From Scilla litardierei (taxonomy: Eukaryota; Streptophyta; Magnoliopsida; Asparagales; Asparagaceae): DNA of 64,000 bases. Location of the stretch: assembly GCA_030789695.1 (NCBI GenBank), contig CM061130.1:10221860-10285859 (forward strand). Direction: 5' to 3'. Below the pieces are notes generated by a model. The model saw only the letters and a list, made by a program, of their open reading frames with translations, ran no database searches and was not told the DNA's origin. Made by a program: the position numbers and the translations under genes. Of the stretch, positions 1 through 11,510 are shown piece after piece. Position 1 is the first letter of the stretch. Every line of letters begins with the position of its first letter.

Positions 1-1
1 C

Positions 2-1509
2 TCCATCGAGTCAACTTCCACCATTCGATCTCCAGCTATTGCGGCCCAAAGCTTTGAGCTGAAGCCGTCTCTAGTGACATGGATCCAGCAGGACCAGTTT
101 ACGGGTGCGCCCATGGAGAGCCCGATAGAGCACCTGGACTCCTTCTTGGAGAAGTGTGACACCTTCCGGATTAATGGTGTCACTACAGAGGCTATCCGTC
201 TGAAGCTGTTCCCCTTCTCTTTGCGAGACAAAGCCAAGCAATGGCTAAGGGGGAAGGACCCCAACACTTTCAACACCTGGGAGAAGCTCTCCAATGCTTT
301 TCTGACGAAGTTCTTTCCTCCGGGGAAGACCATGAAGTTGAGGAGTGAGATCTCCTCCTTCTCCCAGGCCAGCCACGAGTCCTTGCATGAAGCTTGGACG
401 AGATATAAAGAGATGTAAAGAAGATGCCCTCACCATGAGCTTCCGAAGTGGCAGATTATCAATCTGTTCTACAATGGGTTGAGGGATGACCTGAAATCTT
501 CTATGGACGCCGCGGCTGGGGGTTCCTTCATGTCTAGAGGCGAGGAGGATGCCGGGCATATTCTGGAAAATATGGCATCCAACAATGAGCGGTGGTGTGA
601 CGAGAGAGCCACACCAAGATCCGGGGGTATACACAGAGTCGAGGATGTCGACAAACTATCAAGCAAGTTCGACTTGCTTTCGACCCAGATCTCCGCACTA
701 ATGGTAGGAGCCGGTGGGGCCGGTACACAGCAAGTTTCTGCGGTAGAGTCCGAATTCTTTGGGGAATTCGACGGTGGTGACATCTCACCACCGTTGGACC
801 AGGCGAGCGCACTATTTTACAACCCCACAAGGAATGCGCCATATCCGCCAAGGACAAATTCCAACCCGGCCTACTCTCCCAACAACAGGAACCACCCGAA
901 TTTCAGTTACCGGCCGCCATTTCAGCCCTCGTCGCCTCAGCAGCCGCAGCAACAAATTTATCAGCCGGCTAGACCACGCAGAATCAGGTTCAGCAGCAAC
1001 CTCAGCAACAAACTTACGCCCCCAGGAATCAGCAGCCGTTCCAGCAGCAGCAGTATGGCCAACAGAGGGCCGTCTCTCCGGTTGAGTCTCTCTTGACTCA
1101 ATATATTACCAACCAGGAGAGGATCAACCAAAAGCTGGAAATGGGTCAGCGGACCCTCACGGACCAAGTAACCCAGCTGGGGTTACAGGTGGCGAACCTT
1201 GCAAGGTCACAAAACCAATTGCCACCACAACCAGAGGTGAACCCGAGGGGAGAAACACAAACATCGGTACTCGTGCACGAGCACGCGAATGTGTCCGCTA
1301 TCGTTCTGAGAAGCGGGACACAAATTCCTACTAGAGTGCCCCCTAGCAACCCGGAAGCACCATTGGTCGTTGAGAGACCGACTGAAAAATCAAATGACGC
1401 CGGTGCTTCGTCATCAAATCCCATGACTCCGGAGGGAGTGTCCGAAGAAGAGAAGAATAAGGAGGAAGAGAGCCCGAGAGTGTATAAACCCGTTGTGCCA
1501 TTTCCATAA
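2..1509 (+). pseudogene. gag: Element A gag, 5'-truncated by window edge and broken
   Basis: The reading frame is open from base 2. It encodes the capsid-like Retrotrans_gag domain typical of Athila elements (LRLFPFS-like motif as LKLFPFSLRDKAKQWL, then FPPGKT), followed by a Gln/Pro-rich low-complexity linker at about 880-1080. An in-frame TAA interrupts it at 416-418, where element B has a Gln codon. A frameshift near 970-1090 moves the reading frame by one. Another TAA at 1507-1509 lies just before the protease, again at a position that is Gln in B. The product would assemble the cytoplasmic particle. The copy cannot make a full protein. Confidence 0.85.
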
Positions 1510-1512
1510 CGG

Positions 1513-2479
1513 TTGGCTCAGGCAAAAATTGATGAGAAATATGGCAAGTTCTTTGCCATGGTCAAGGACCTAAGCCTGCAAATCCCCTTCCTGGAAGCAA
1601 TAGAAACAATCCCCTCCTATGCAAAATTCTTGAAGGATTTGGTGACTAGAGGGTCTAGAAAAGAGAAAGTAGTATTGACGGCGGAGTGTAGCGCTCTTAT
1701 CCAGAGGGCAAATCCACCGAAACTCAAAGACCCGGGGAGCTTTTCCATTCCTTGCACGATCGGGGCAGTGAAGATTCATCGTGCACTCGTCGATCTCGGA
1801 GCGAGTGTAAGTTTGATGCCCTTGTCGATGTACAGAAGGATATGGATGGGTGATTTGGAGCCCACCGGGATGACCCTACAACTAGCTGACCGGTCGGTCA
1901 AATATCCGGTGGGAGTTGTTGATGACCTCCCCGTAAATGTGAGAGGGGTGCATGTGCCTGTGGACTTTGTAGTCATGGACATGCCCGAAGACGCACACAC
2001 ACCCATTATCCTGGGACGGCCTTTCATGGCCACTGCTGGCGTTCTAATAGATGTGAAGAACGGAAAACTCTCCTTGAACGTCAACGGAGAGAAAGTTGAG
2101 TTTGACCTGGGACTATCCATGAAGCACCCCGATCCTCCTGATGACCTGCGGTGCAATTTGCTTGAGATAGAAGAAGAAAAAGCTGTAGAGGAGAGCTCCT
2201 GGGAGATTCTCCTGAGAAACCCCCCCCGATGACTTGGGGAATTCAGAAGATGGGGACGGCCCCGAGAACAAAGAAGCTGCTGGAAGACCGAGTGCAGCGA
2301 GAACGACCCCTCCCGGGTTCCCCAAGGCTCCTCCTGTGAGGAGAACGGGGAAAGAGCACACGGACCTCACTAAAGACGAGGTCCGGATCCTGAAGAAGAT
2401 GGCGGGAAGCGCCAACACCAAGGAAAAGCCCCCGGATCTCAAGAACAAAGGGAGGGTAGTCGAGCAAGTATTTTTCTAG
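1513..2479 (+). pseudogene. pro: Element A aspartic protease
   Basis: This is the retropepsin-like protease that would process Gag. The active-site motif is DLGAS at about residue 94 (1792-1806), the Athila-type variant of the usual D-S/T-G-A. The flap-side motif ILGRPFMATAG follows near residue 170. The reading frame ends at 2232 after a run of C at 2220-2227 and resumes in another frame at 2234-2479, which suggests a one-base slip in the homopolymer. A charged tail follows and then the frame closes. No reverse transcriptase follows. Confidence 0.85.
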
Positions 2480-2754
2480 CCACTGACTACTCCAAGCGCC
2501 TTCGGCTCCAACGAGAAAGAGATGCCGAAATTTGGGCATCACCCGTATCAGCCACCATGAGCATCTCTTGCGGGCGTCGAGCCAACGACGTTAAACAAGC
2601 GCGCTTCATGGGAGGCAACCCATGCTCTAAACTTTTCCTCATTTTTTAGCGTTAATTTTTGATTTTATTTTATCTACTTTTATAAATAAAATCAGTCGCG
2701 AGAAGATCCGTTCGGGGACTTAAGCAAATTTCTTGGTTTTTGCAGGGAACAAGA
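2480..2754. other. Element A spacer after protease
   Basis: Non-coding. It holds the end of the gag-protease transcript region, including an AT-rich stretch at 2636-2690. I see no gene or recognisable RNA here. Confidence 0.5.
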
Positions 2755-3100
2755 CCCAACCGATCGGGTGACAACTCACCCGATCGGTTGGGATGTATCA
2801 GATACATGCCGAGATCTGTCCCCGAATGAACCGATCGGTTGAGTAATGAGGAGACCGGGTGGCAGACCGGGTGAGCTGGGGAGAACTCTCGGGAAATTTT
2901 GGGGAATATCAACCGATCGGTTGGGTTCTAGGGCGGCCGGTTGACGTGACCGGGTGAGCAGCCCTAAGTTCTCGGGAAAATGAGTGGAGCGGCCAACCGA
3001 TCGGTTGAAAAATCAACCGATCGGTTCGCCTGTAGCATTTCTTCGGCAAGATTTTCGACCTAACTGTCAACCGATCGGGTGAAAACTCACCCGACCGGTT
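2755..3100. repeat. Internal CCGATCGG palindrome array of element A
   Basis: Seven perfect CCGATCGG cores start at 2760, 2780, 2831, 2913, 2997, 3017 and 3071, most inside a longer CAACCGATCGGTTG context, with degenerate copies (ACCGGGTG, CGACCGG) between. They often come in pairs about six bases apart. The pair at 2755-2792 forms two 16-base perfect inverted arms with spacer ACAACT. The last copy ends 12 bases before a TATA box. The same motif fills the U3 part of this element's LTR (7486-8232). It is absent from the related element B, which uses another palindrome. Confidence 0.9.
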
Positions 3101-3110
3101 CGACTTAAAC

Positions 3111-3120
3111 CCTATATAAA
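3111..3120 (+). promoter_or_regulatory. Internal TATA box for ORF2 of element A
   Basis: CCTATATAAA lies 12 bases after the palindrome array and about 430 bases before the ORF2 start. A TATA box in this place suggests that ORF2 is transcribed from its own promoter and not from the LTR. The same arrangement occurs in element B. Transcription itself is inferred. Confidence 0.6.
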
Positions 3121-3547
3121 CCCCCCCGACACCCGCTCGTTTTCACCCTCGCCCGATCGCAAATCCCCCCGTCGTTTCGCCTTCCCCTCTCTCCCAACAA
3201 CCGATCTTCCTCCCCCATGCCCTCTACTCCTCCATTACTCCCACTCTCCACCTCCTTCATCAACCCCTTCATCATCTACACCCTCTCTCTCCTCCCATTA
3301 CGAATTTTTGACCTAGTTTTCCCCCAAACCACCCCCATTTTGAAAATTATTGCCGAAGGAGTTCGCCGCAGCTCCACGCTACTCTCGCTGAACAGTGTGG
3401 GGGCATCAACGAGCAAGCTCCACCATTCCGCTTGGGTAAACTCGCTCCTAAGCTTATATTGCCCTATTTGTTGTGCTTGCTCGTTTGCTTGTGTTGGTGT
3501 GCATCCATGATTTTTGCACTGATTCTTGCTCGCACACACACACACAC
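3121..3547 (+). other. Putative ORF2 leader, element A
   Basis: Pyrimidine-rich leader between the internal TATA box and the ORF2 start, with long CT-rich runs at 3140-3300 and a (CA)n tract ending at the start codon. Several upstream ATGs with short frames are present. No gene is recognised. Confidence 0.45.
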
Positions 3548-5570
3548 ATGGCTAAAGATAAGGATAAGGGGAAGGGAATCATGCGGGAAGAGGAGCCGTC
3601 TCGAAAGAGACGAAAACAAACACGCCCCCCTTCCCGTACACAAGCACTTACACTTGGCCCTCCTTCGCCTGTTGTCCCCCCTGTGGACCCAATGTTGGGC
3701 CCGCATGGGTACATTTTTCGGAACCAGGAGCACAAAGATTTTTACCGTAGGCTTGATGCTCGAGGGCATCTATCCACTAAGTTCCCGCACGCACGTACAC
3801 TTGTCGATCTCGGTGTCTTCACCGAGGTCGAATCTCTTTTCGCTAACTTAGGGTGGTTAGCCTTTCTTAATACACATGCCATATCCTACCCGGCACTCAC
3901 ACTCGAATTCCTCTCTACACTTGTCTGGGAGTCCGGGTCGATCATTAGATTCAGGGTGCGTAACCGTAGTGTCACCACAAATCTGAACACGATTAATGAT
4001 ATATTTGGTTTCCCCAATCTCGGGGATGATTCCATCCGACACTACGGGTACACACCCGAGTTCGATGTCGATCAATTCTGGTTCCGCCTCACTTTGATCC
4101 GTGACTACCCCCGAGGAAGGGCCAAGGCCTCCTCCATCATTCACCCTGTGTTTCGTTTGGCCCACAGGATCATTTCGTCTGCATTCTTTCCTAGGGACGA
4201 GTCCGGCACTGTGACTATCCCTGACCTTTTTATCCTTTGGGCCATGAATTTTCCTTATGTCTGGGATGATGATGGAGTTAGCTTCAGGGCCCCTACCGTC
4301 CCCATCCATAGCAGCGATTGGCTTGTTTACAAGCTACTCGAGATCAGCCAGGCCGGTAAGGGGAAGTTTTGTTGCGGGGGCATCATCACGATCATCTGCT
4401 CTCACGCCCAATTCAATATCACCATCCCCGATAATCTTCCTGCTGCCGCAGGACCCTCACATCTTGATATTGATGTCCTGCGGCACATCCACATGATTAA
4501 ACCCCGCTCGGATGGCCGCTTCATATTTCATTATGGCCACCCCCCAGCCCCTTACACCATTCTGCCCAACCCCGCTCGCATGACCATTGCTCTCGTGGGA
4601 GATTGGACTTTCCCTCCTGATCCCGACTTCTTCGCGGGGTTGAATCTTCCTTTCCTTCCCGCAGGCGCCCGCAGATCACCGTCCCCTGCCGCCCACTTAG
4701 GCGAGCAGGATATCCCTGCGTCTGGGGGAGATTTAGGGGCTGGCCCGAGTCGTCCTGTTTCTACTCCGGGACCGATCACTTCTGAGCACCTCTTTGCGGC
4801 CATTTCTGGCCTTGTCTCCTGTGCCGGCATGACCACTGCCGCCGGCACCTCTTCGACCTTACCTGGCGGCACCACCTCTGCCTCGCGCCAGTCTACATCT
4901 TTTGGTCACCGTCAGGTATCTGCCCGTCTGGGGCTTGAGAGGGAGGTCGCTGCCCTTCGTGAGCTCGCCATGTCCTCTGTTTCCTCGGACCCATCGCCAT
5001 CCTCCTTTCTTACTCACCCACGTTTCCTCGCACTTGAGAGGAACGTGGCCGCCATTCTCCGCCTTCTTACTCATATCCACGGACCACCTCCACCTTCACC
5101 ACCTCCACATTCACCACCCCGGCGATCTTCTCCTCCACCCACCCACCCCTTCCCCACATCCATCACCCCCCTCACCACATTCTTCTCCTCCCTCTTCACA
5201 TCCCATCCCGGCATCCACTTCACCCCTCCTGACCACTTCCACCGCACCCACGCTACCTCCTCCCTCCTCCTCCGTCACTCCATACGTACGCCGGAGGAAA
5301 TTGCCGGTGCGCTCCAGATCCCTCCCACCACCTCCCACTACCGTCACCACCACATCTACTTCCTCCATTCCTATTCCTCTCACCACCGCCTTGATCGCCT
5401 TCCTACCACCACCACCCACCACCACCGACACTCCTCCCATTGTTCACACCACCACTGCCCATATTCCTCCGCCTCATTCCCCACTTCTCAGCACACCCCC
5501 AGCCTCCCCCGACCACCCATCCACACCCTCCTCCGAGGAGGACGAGGACTCACCTTCCCTTGCTTTCTGA
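3548..5570 (+). pseudogene. Element A ORF2, Athila-type 'putative plant transposon protein'
   Basis: The start at 3548 gives an N-terminus MAKDKDKGKG followed by a basic nuclear-localisation-like stretch (RKRRKQTR). The first ~370 residues resemble the Athila ORF1 / plant transposon protein family: GYIFRN, a FGFPNLG motif, and RAKASSIIHPVFRLAHRI, which matches element B's RSKASTIVHPCLRIAQRL. The C-terminal third is Pro/Ser/Thr/His-rich. The original frame ends with an acidic SSEEDEDSPSLAF tail at 5570. Near 5095-5130 the frame shifts by one, so the continuous frame that runs to 6112 reads an artefact after that point. The biochemical function of this family is unknown. Position after its own promoter and basic N-terminus fit a nuclear, possibly DNA-binding, protein; that is inference. 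Confidence 0.75.
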
Positions 5571-7220
5571 TTTCACCCCTTTTGTTTTTGACTCCCCCTT
5601 GCACATATCTGGATTTCATCGATCACATCATTTCGCTAGCACTTTCTGGTCTAGCTTGGGGGACGTCTATTTTGGTGTGCTGTCGTGTTTCGTTTGTTTT
5701 TCTCATTTTTGTGTGTGTTTGTTTTTCATTTTTGAGTGTCGTGTCGTGTGGTTTTATTTTTATTTTTATTTTTATTCTCGTGTTGTTTGGTTTTGATTTT
5801 GATCTTTCTTTCTTTTTCAGTTTTATCTATGTGTTTTCCTCGTTTTCATTTCTTTTTGTGTCAGTGCATATTCCCCCCCCCCATTTTCATTGTCCTCCCG
5901 TGCTCACTCTTATTGCATTGAGGGCAATGCAAGTTTCAGCTTGGGGGAGTCGCACTTCGTGCGTCATTTGTGTCGTTTTTCTACGTTATTTGAGTCGTTT
6001 TCCATCGTGTTTTTCTTTTTTTCTTTTTTCTTCTTCTTTAGCTCTTTCTCCTAGAAATGAATCCTATGATGAATCGCCACAAAGTCACACACACCTAGCA
6101 TTGCATCGATAATCACACTCACTAACCCTAGGATTTCGAGTCCTCTTGCATTTCACGCACCGTGGGTCCACTTAGCTTTTTGTGAGTCGTGTGTCGTGAC
6201 TAGCATTTGGTGTGCTTCTGCTTTGTGATTTTACTTTATATACCTGTCCAGGAATGACCCCTAGATTATCATGCTCCGATTTGAATATGCGGTATTTGTT
6301 TCACTATATGCATGCTATATTATATCGTATACTTCAATTCGCATGCGTCGGGATTCCCCAACTAAGGACTAGGATAACCCATTTAGCCTATGCTCTATTT
6401 AGCGAGAATAGTTTCCTTTGCCCAAGTGTTTAGATTTCGATTTCTTTTCTGTTTTACTTGGTGCAAATCCCCTCGTCGTGTACCGTTCTCCCACTTGGGA
6501 GAGTACACATGTGTATAGCCAAAAGCCCAAAATTCAAAAATCCAAGAAAAGAAAAGAAAAAACCCAAAAAGAAAAGAAAAAAAAATCATGTATAGCCCAA
6601 AAATCCAAAAAAATACAAATGCCCAAAACCCAAAAAAAAAAAGAAAAAAGGAATTTCCGTGTGAATATTTTTTTCATACTTGCCAAGAATAAAGGGAAGG
6701 CGAGAATTTGCACCGAGTGTTCTTCTCCACATCATCTCAACCCCCGTCGTTATCGAAAGCACTTGGCTTAGGAACTTTTTAGCTAGTATCTAGGTTATAG
6801 TGGCGTGATTTCCTTAACCCTAGTTGTGGAGTCCCCGATGCATGATACGCTTCTATTCCCACTCTTCTCATGCATGCTTGAACTTATATTCGCCGCTTAA
6901 TTCAATTCGGATCGATATTTTGGGTCATATCTTGGATTTGTGTATATCGAGCCTCATGGCACATCGTAGAAAGCATCACCATTTGCTAGCACACGACCAC
7001 GCTCACTCGCGCTTCACTGCGTGGACCCACGACACTTATTTGGACTCGCTTTCCTAGGTTTAGTGGTGTGATTTGGCGTTTGCTTGCTTGGTGAGTGGTT
7101 TTTGATTTTGGTGGCTCTGATGGGCGATCTAGGGCTTAGAGTTTCCTTTTTCTTTCTTCCTCTCTGTTTTCCCCTTCCGAGCTCCTACTCTCATACGTCT
7201 TCCTCGAGGACGAGGAAGAG
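5571..7220 (+). other. Element A 3' untranslated region
   Basis: Non-coding between ORF2 and the LTR. It includes a T-rich part (5690-6050), a CATTGAGGGCAATG box followed by AGCTTGGGGGAG at 5914-5950, which resembles the internal polypurine-like box known in Athila elements, and an A-rich block with repeated CCCAAAA units (6520-6660). Element B has matching boxes on the opposite strand (21046-21075, 20026-20038) and an A-rich block. No gene is seen. Confidence 0.6.
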
Positions 7221-7237
7221 TTAAGCTTGGGGGATTT
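7221..7237 (+). other. Polypurine tract, element A
   Basis: TTAAGCTTGGGGGATTT directly before the LTR start TGACGTGCG. Element B has the same tract (AAGCTTGGGGGATTT) before its own LTR, so it is the likely plus-strand primer. Confidence 0.8.
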
Positions 7238-7410
7238 TGACGTGCGTTTATATTTCATATATTCACGCACGTTTTCTTTTGTGTTTCTCCATGTTTTTCC
7301 GCCGTCTCTTATTCGTTTTCGTGTATTTTCCCATTTTCTTTCACTTTTCTTTGTTTTTCCATGATTGCAGGGGATTGACCACGTAGGGGACGTTTAACGA
7401 TGATATCCCA

Positions 7411-8164
7411 AGTCCCCGAGCAACGGGAGAAGTCACGCGTGATCCAGGGGGTCAAACGGCGAAGTATTCATCTTTCAGCCCCTCACCCGGTCGGTTGGTC
7501 ATCTCCAACCGATCGGGTGATGCACGCGTGCACCACCCGGTCTCTGTCGCAGCTCACAAAGAAGTCACCCGACCGGTTCGCAGACCGATTCTGCGGGCGG
7601 CTGTTCTCTGTTTTTTCGAGCAGAATTCCAACCGATCGGGTGACTCTCACCCGATCGGTTCATCTGTAGCTGAAGAAGATGAGCTGAAGACACGGACGTT
7701 GAACCGATCGATTCACCCGACCGCTCCAAGATCCAACCGGTCACTCAAGAACTCACCCGACCGGTTCATGAGATCGGGTGAAAATCCTAAGTCCCCGGAG
7801 CAACGGGAGAAGTCACGCGTGATCCAGGGGGTCAAACGGCGAAGTATTCATCTTTCAGCCACTCACCCGGTCGGTTGGTCATCTCCAACCGATCGGGTGA
7901 TGCACGCGTGCACCACCCGGTCTCTGCCGCAGCTCACAAAGAAGTCACCCGACCGGTTCGCAGACCGGTTCTGCGGGCGGCTGTTCTCTGTTTTTTCGAG
8001 CAGAATTCCAACCGATCGGGTGACTCTCACCCGATCGGTTCATCTGTAGCTGAAGAAGATGAGCTGAAGACACGGACGTTGAACCGATCGATTCACCCGA
8101 CCGCTCCAAGATCCAACCGGTCACTCAAGAACTCACCCGACCGGTTCATGAGATCGGGTGAAAA
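7411..8164 (+). repeat. 379-bp tandem duplication in LTR A
   Basis: Bases 7411-7789 and 7790-8164 are near-identical direct repeats, both starting AGTCCCCG. Each carries three perfect CCGATCGG cores and several variants. The duplication doubles the palindrome content of the U3 region. Confidence 0.9.
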
Positions 8165-8232
8165 GTCGCCGTTTTCTGTAATTTATCTGTAACGGATCAA
8201 CCGATCGGTTGACTTGTCAACCGATCGGTTGA
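7486..8232. repeat. LTR CCGATCGG palindrome array of element A
   Basis: Eight perfect CCGATCGG cores start at 7509, 7632, 7651, 7889, 8012, 8031, 8201 and 8221, with related CCGACCGG and CCGGTCGG sites. Pairs are arranged as inverted arms 5-6 bases apart; the last pair is two CAACCGATCGGTTG units spaced by ACTTGT. The array stops 10 bases before the LTR TATA box. Confidence 0.9.
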
Positions 8233-8240
8233 TGCGGCGG

Positions 8241-8250
8241 TCTATAAATA
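8241..8250 (+). promoter_or_regulatory. TATA box of LTR A
   Basis: TCTATAAATA directly after the palindrome array, in the position expected for the U3/R promoter. Transcription would start about 30 bases downstream. Confidence 0.7.
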
Positions 8251-9159
8251 GAACCCCTAGGGTTCCAGAAACGAGAGCTGTTATTTTTCCTACTGTTTTA
8301 TTTCCCTGTGACGGCTGTAATTGTTACTCTTTTGTAAGTTTTCAGATCTTTCTAAAATTTTAGTATTGTCTTTATTACTCTATTACTTCCACATTGCAAT
8401 TGTCCGATTATGATTCCAACGGTTAAATTTCATTTAGATTGCTTTTTCATGAATTTTTGTGAGTAGTTCCCAAATCTGGGATTTTGGTGGAAACCCCTTC
8501 GGGGGCTCTTCCCGATGCGTCCGTAGGGTTAGGAAATCGATAGGGAGTAGGAATCTAACGGTTACGCGGGGTGTTTCATTGTCATCGACGGGAAAAAGAC
8601 CGCCTTTGACCGTCGGGCCAAGGGGGAATAAACTTGGCGGTTGACTCCCTAGCCATAGCTCACACCCTTAGCATAGACGCCGAATCCTAGCATGCGGGAG
8701 CGGCAGGATGAGACGTTGGGAGTTATCGTTGCGGGCTTAGTGCTCCCGGGATCGATCAGTGTTAATGGACACGGGAGTGCCCACTGATCGAATCCGAGAA
8801 GTCCGGTGTATCATCCTGGGCACCGACCGGAATATCGGGCCCATGGGACGCCGGTACCACTTTTGGAGGCAACGTCTCACCATTAGACCCTAATCCCGAT
8901 CGCTATCCATACCCGTAGGCCGTATCGGCGAGAGTCTCTCGTCGGGTCGGAAACCGAAGTCCCGGGTTTTCTTTCTTGTTGTTCATACCCATTCATTTCC
9001 TTTCGTGACAACCAACCACCGATTCGGGCTAGCTCGCCCCTCGGGGTGATTTAGGTCCTACCTGACCCAAGCACAACCTCGCCTCCCTGAGTTCGATATT
9101 CCCGCACCCTACGCTAACCGTGAAACTTGCGGTAAACGACACCGCGCCACCGCGACGCA

Positions 9160-9925
9160 AGTGGGGCGCCGGTCAAGATGACGCACACCACGCCAGACTT
9201 GAAAGAATCTCACATCGTTCGATAGTCCCCTCTAGGTTCGTGCACATAGATGATCTTGAGCGCCTAGGGATATTCAAGGGGCTACTCCAGTTGTACGACA
9301 ACGTGGTGTGGCGTGATTTTCTTTTTGTGTCGACGAACACCTACGTCCGTTCGACTATCGAGGTCCTGAGTTCTATTCGTAGGACTCCCAGGGGGTGCAC
9401 TTTTTGCCTGATGGACCGTGAGTGTGAGTTCACTCTTGATATGCTCCGAGCCTATTTCCACTGGCCCCCTTGTCCCCAACACCGATCTCTCTTTTGGTCC
9501 CGTGCACCACACCCCTCCTTCCTTTGATGCACATGCATTTTGGACCCTTATCACGGGATCACCACTTTCCTTTGACCCTTGCCGGGCCAAGGCCCCCTCT
9601 ATCATCCACCCTTGCCTTCGTATTACTCAGCACCTTATGGTGACCACCATTCTAACGAGGTATGCGCCTGTGACGATGTCTACGCCTGAGCTCTATATGC
9701 TCTACGCGATGACGAGAGAGAGAGAGCCTTCGAGGACGACGGGGACATCTTAGTCCCCGCCATTCAGATTGATATTGCCATCTGGTATCTCGACCGCGTC
9801 ATTTCCTCTGTCACCGCCAGTATGGCGATTTGTTGTAGTGGTCGTATCACCCTGCTGGCTCCTATGTGCGGGGCTGAGCTCCCTGTTGGCTTGCTTCGTC
9901 TTACGGGCCCCACTTCCTTTTCTAT
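9160..9925 (+). pseudogene. Fragment of another Athila-type ORF2 (element H)
   Basis: Three consecutive frames (about 9160-9480, 9480-9720, 9720-9920) encode stretches close to element B's ORF2: ERISHRSIVPSRF versus ERISQRSIVPSRF, then IIHPCLRITQHL and MSTPELYMLYAMTR. Two frameshifts separate them. The fragment stops abruptly at the GPTSFSI motif where block G begins. It is closer to B than to A, so A has probably inserted into or beside a third related element. Confidence 0.75.
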
Positions 9926-11250
9926 AGTGTTATTGTAGGAGGATATATGTCCATAAGGCAATTTATCCTAAGTGTACATCTTGTTAATAGAATATATGGT
10001 ATCCATTATCCTAAGTATGAATTCGGTTGAATAATATACTTAGATAATGTACATAGACTTATAGTTAGGTCCTTACTATCCAGATAAGATCTCGATTATG
10101 AGTAGTAAGCGACCATATAGAAACTTAAATCTTAAACGGTTCGTGGTCATAGATGTGTCGAGAACTGGATATCGGCACATCGGATAAACCCCTGTGTCTT
10201 TGTATTACCTTAAGGTAATGATGATCTCATAGTCATTCGACTTGGTGAAGTCGGAGACGAGACACAGGTGCTCATTAGAGAATGAGTTCACTGAATGACC
10301 AACATAGAGTTATTAAATGGTTAACTTCAACTAAACTGTCTATAATAACTCTAGGGTGATGATAGGTAAGCTGGTCATTTAGACCTGAAGTCATATGTAC
10401 GAACCTGTGAGTGAACAATGTCGCTTAGACCTATGATCTAGCTTCGAGGCTAGGCCTGCTGAAAGATTTTGGGTTGGGTTACACTCGAAGCTCTCGAGGT
10501 AAGTAGATGACTAAGATGGGATTCGTCACTTCTATTAAAGGGAAGTTAGTGTCACAAGTTCAGTACGGTCTTTGTGTTAAACCTCGGTCGGGGTACATTG
10601 TAAGATGTACAACGTGAATACAATAAAGATCGTCGTATACTGACCAATGTTCTCTAATGGGGTTGATAGTAAACCATAACCTAGGTCAACAGGGACACAG
10701 TCTTGACGAAGGGACTATAGCTAACGGTATTCATCACTGACACAGCCAAAGTGAACCCAACGATACTTTTGTCAATGTGTCGATCACGTTATGATGATTC
10801 TAAAACAGGGACGACAACTACTGCTCGTGGTGACCGTCGTCTAGGAGTTTCGAGCCCCAACCTGTTATAAGGTCAGGCTGTAGGGTCTCACACTGAGCAG
10901 TGTTCGTGTCTTAGTAACATGAAGATTAATAAGAGAAATTCATTCGATGAAATGGAATAGTTAATGTTCACAAGCTAGTTGTGAGACTAAATCGTAGATG
11001 CTATAGGGACAATGTTGCATTTGATGCAAACAAAGATTAAACGTGTCGTAAACTGGTTATGACAATATTTGTAGGAATAAAAGCATTGGAAAGGGTTACT
11101 GGATTAACGGGATCGTCCCGGTCTAAACACAGGTTCAAACCGCGTCCAAATCGGAGCTCAAACGAGCCCAAAAACGCAAAAACAGTCCGAGGCAAAGTGG
11201 GCTAGACCCACTTGGGCTAACCGGTCCATCCGTAAGGGGTAAAGGGGCAC

Positions 11251-11510
11251 AGTCTGCTGGAAACAGCTGGCATGCATGCCCGCTGGTAGCAGCGGGCGCG
11301 TGCCCGCTGGTAGCAGCGGGCGCGTGTCCGCTGCTCAGCGGGTGCGGCCCGCTGGTTGCAGCAGGCACCACGCCCGCTGCTCAGCGGGCACGGGCCACTG
11401 CGACAGCGGGCACGGCCCGCTGGTTGCAGCGGGCGCGCACCTGCTGCTCAGCGGGTGCGGCCGCTGGAAACAGCGGGCGTGCCCGTTGTCCAGCGGGCAG
11501 GCCGCCCACC
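11251..11510. repeat. CCCGCTG/CAGCGGG hairpin array
   Basis: About ten consecutive short inverted repeats with arms CCCGCTG and CAGCGGG and a 2-4-base loop (GTAG, CT, GTTG, GAAA), repeated about every 24 bases with GCGCGTG-like spacers. Most arms are perfect. The array lies about 370 bases upstream of the block G TATA box. Frames through it are by-products of the repeat. Confidence 0.9.

Larger units (their letters stand above)
1..9150 (+). mobile_element. Element A: Athila-like Ty3/gypsy element without pol
   Basis: The order is gag-protease (2-2479), a spacer with a palindrome array and TATA box, ORF2 (3548-5570), a 3' untranslated region, a polypurine tract at 7221-7237 and the 3' LTR from 7238. 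The 5' LTR and primer site lie left of the window. No reverse transcriptase, RNase H or integrase is present between protease and ORF2, so the copy is non-autonomous. The layout matches element B, which is complete, so the lack of pol is a family trait and not a local deletion. The right LTR end is placed near 9150 by comparison with B and is uncertain by about 20 bases. Confidence 0.85.
7238..9150 (+). repeat. 3' LTR of element A
   Basis: Begins TGACGTGCG after the polypurine tract. It contains a 379-base direct duplication, a CCGATCGG palindrome array and a TATA box (U3), then a non-coding R-U5 part that ends near a TTGCGGTAAA motif also found near the end of B's LTR. The terminal CA cannot be fixed, because the other LTR and the target duplication are outside the window. 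Confidence 0.75.

Noticed and set aside
3473..3547. Upstream extension of ORF2-A to 3473
   Set aside because: The extra residues come from a Leu/Cys-rich and (CA)n leader; the start at 3548 opens with the basic N-terminus expected from B.
5130..6112. Continuation of the ORF2-A frame to 6112
   Set aside because: After about 5100 the natural Pro/Ser-rich C-terminus lies in another frame and ends at 5570; the longer frame reads T-rich untranslated DNA as a hydrophobic artefact.
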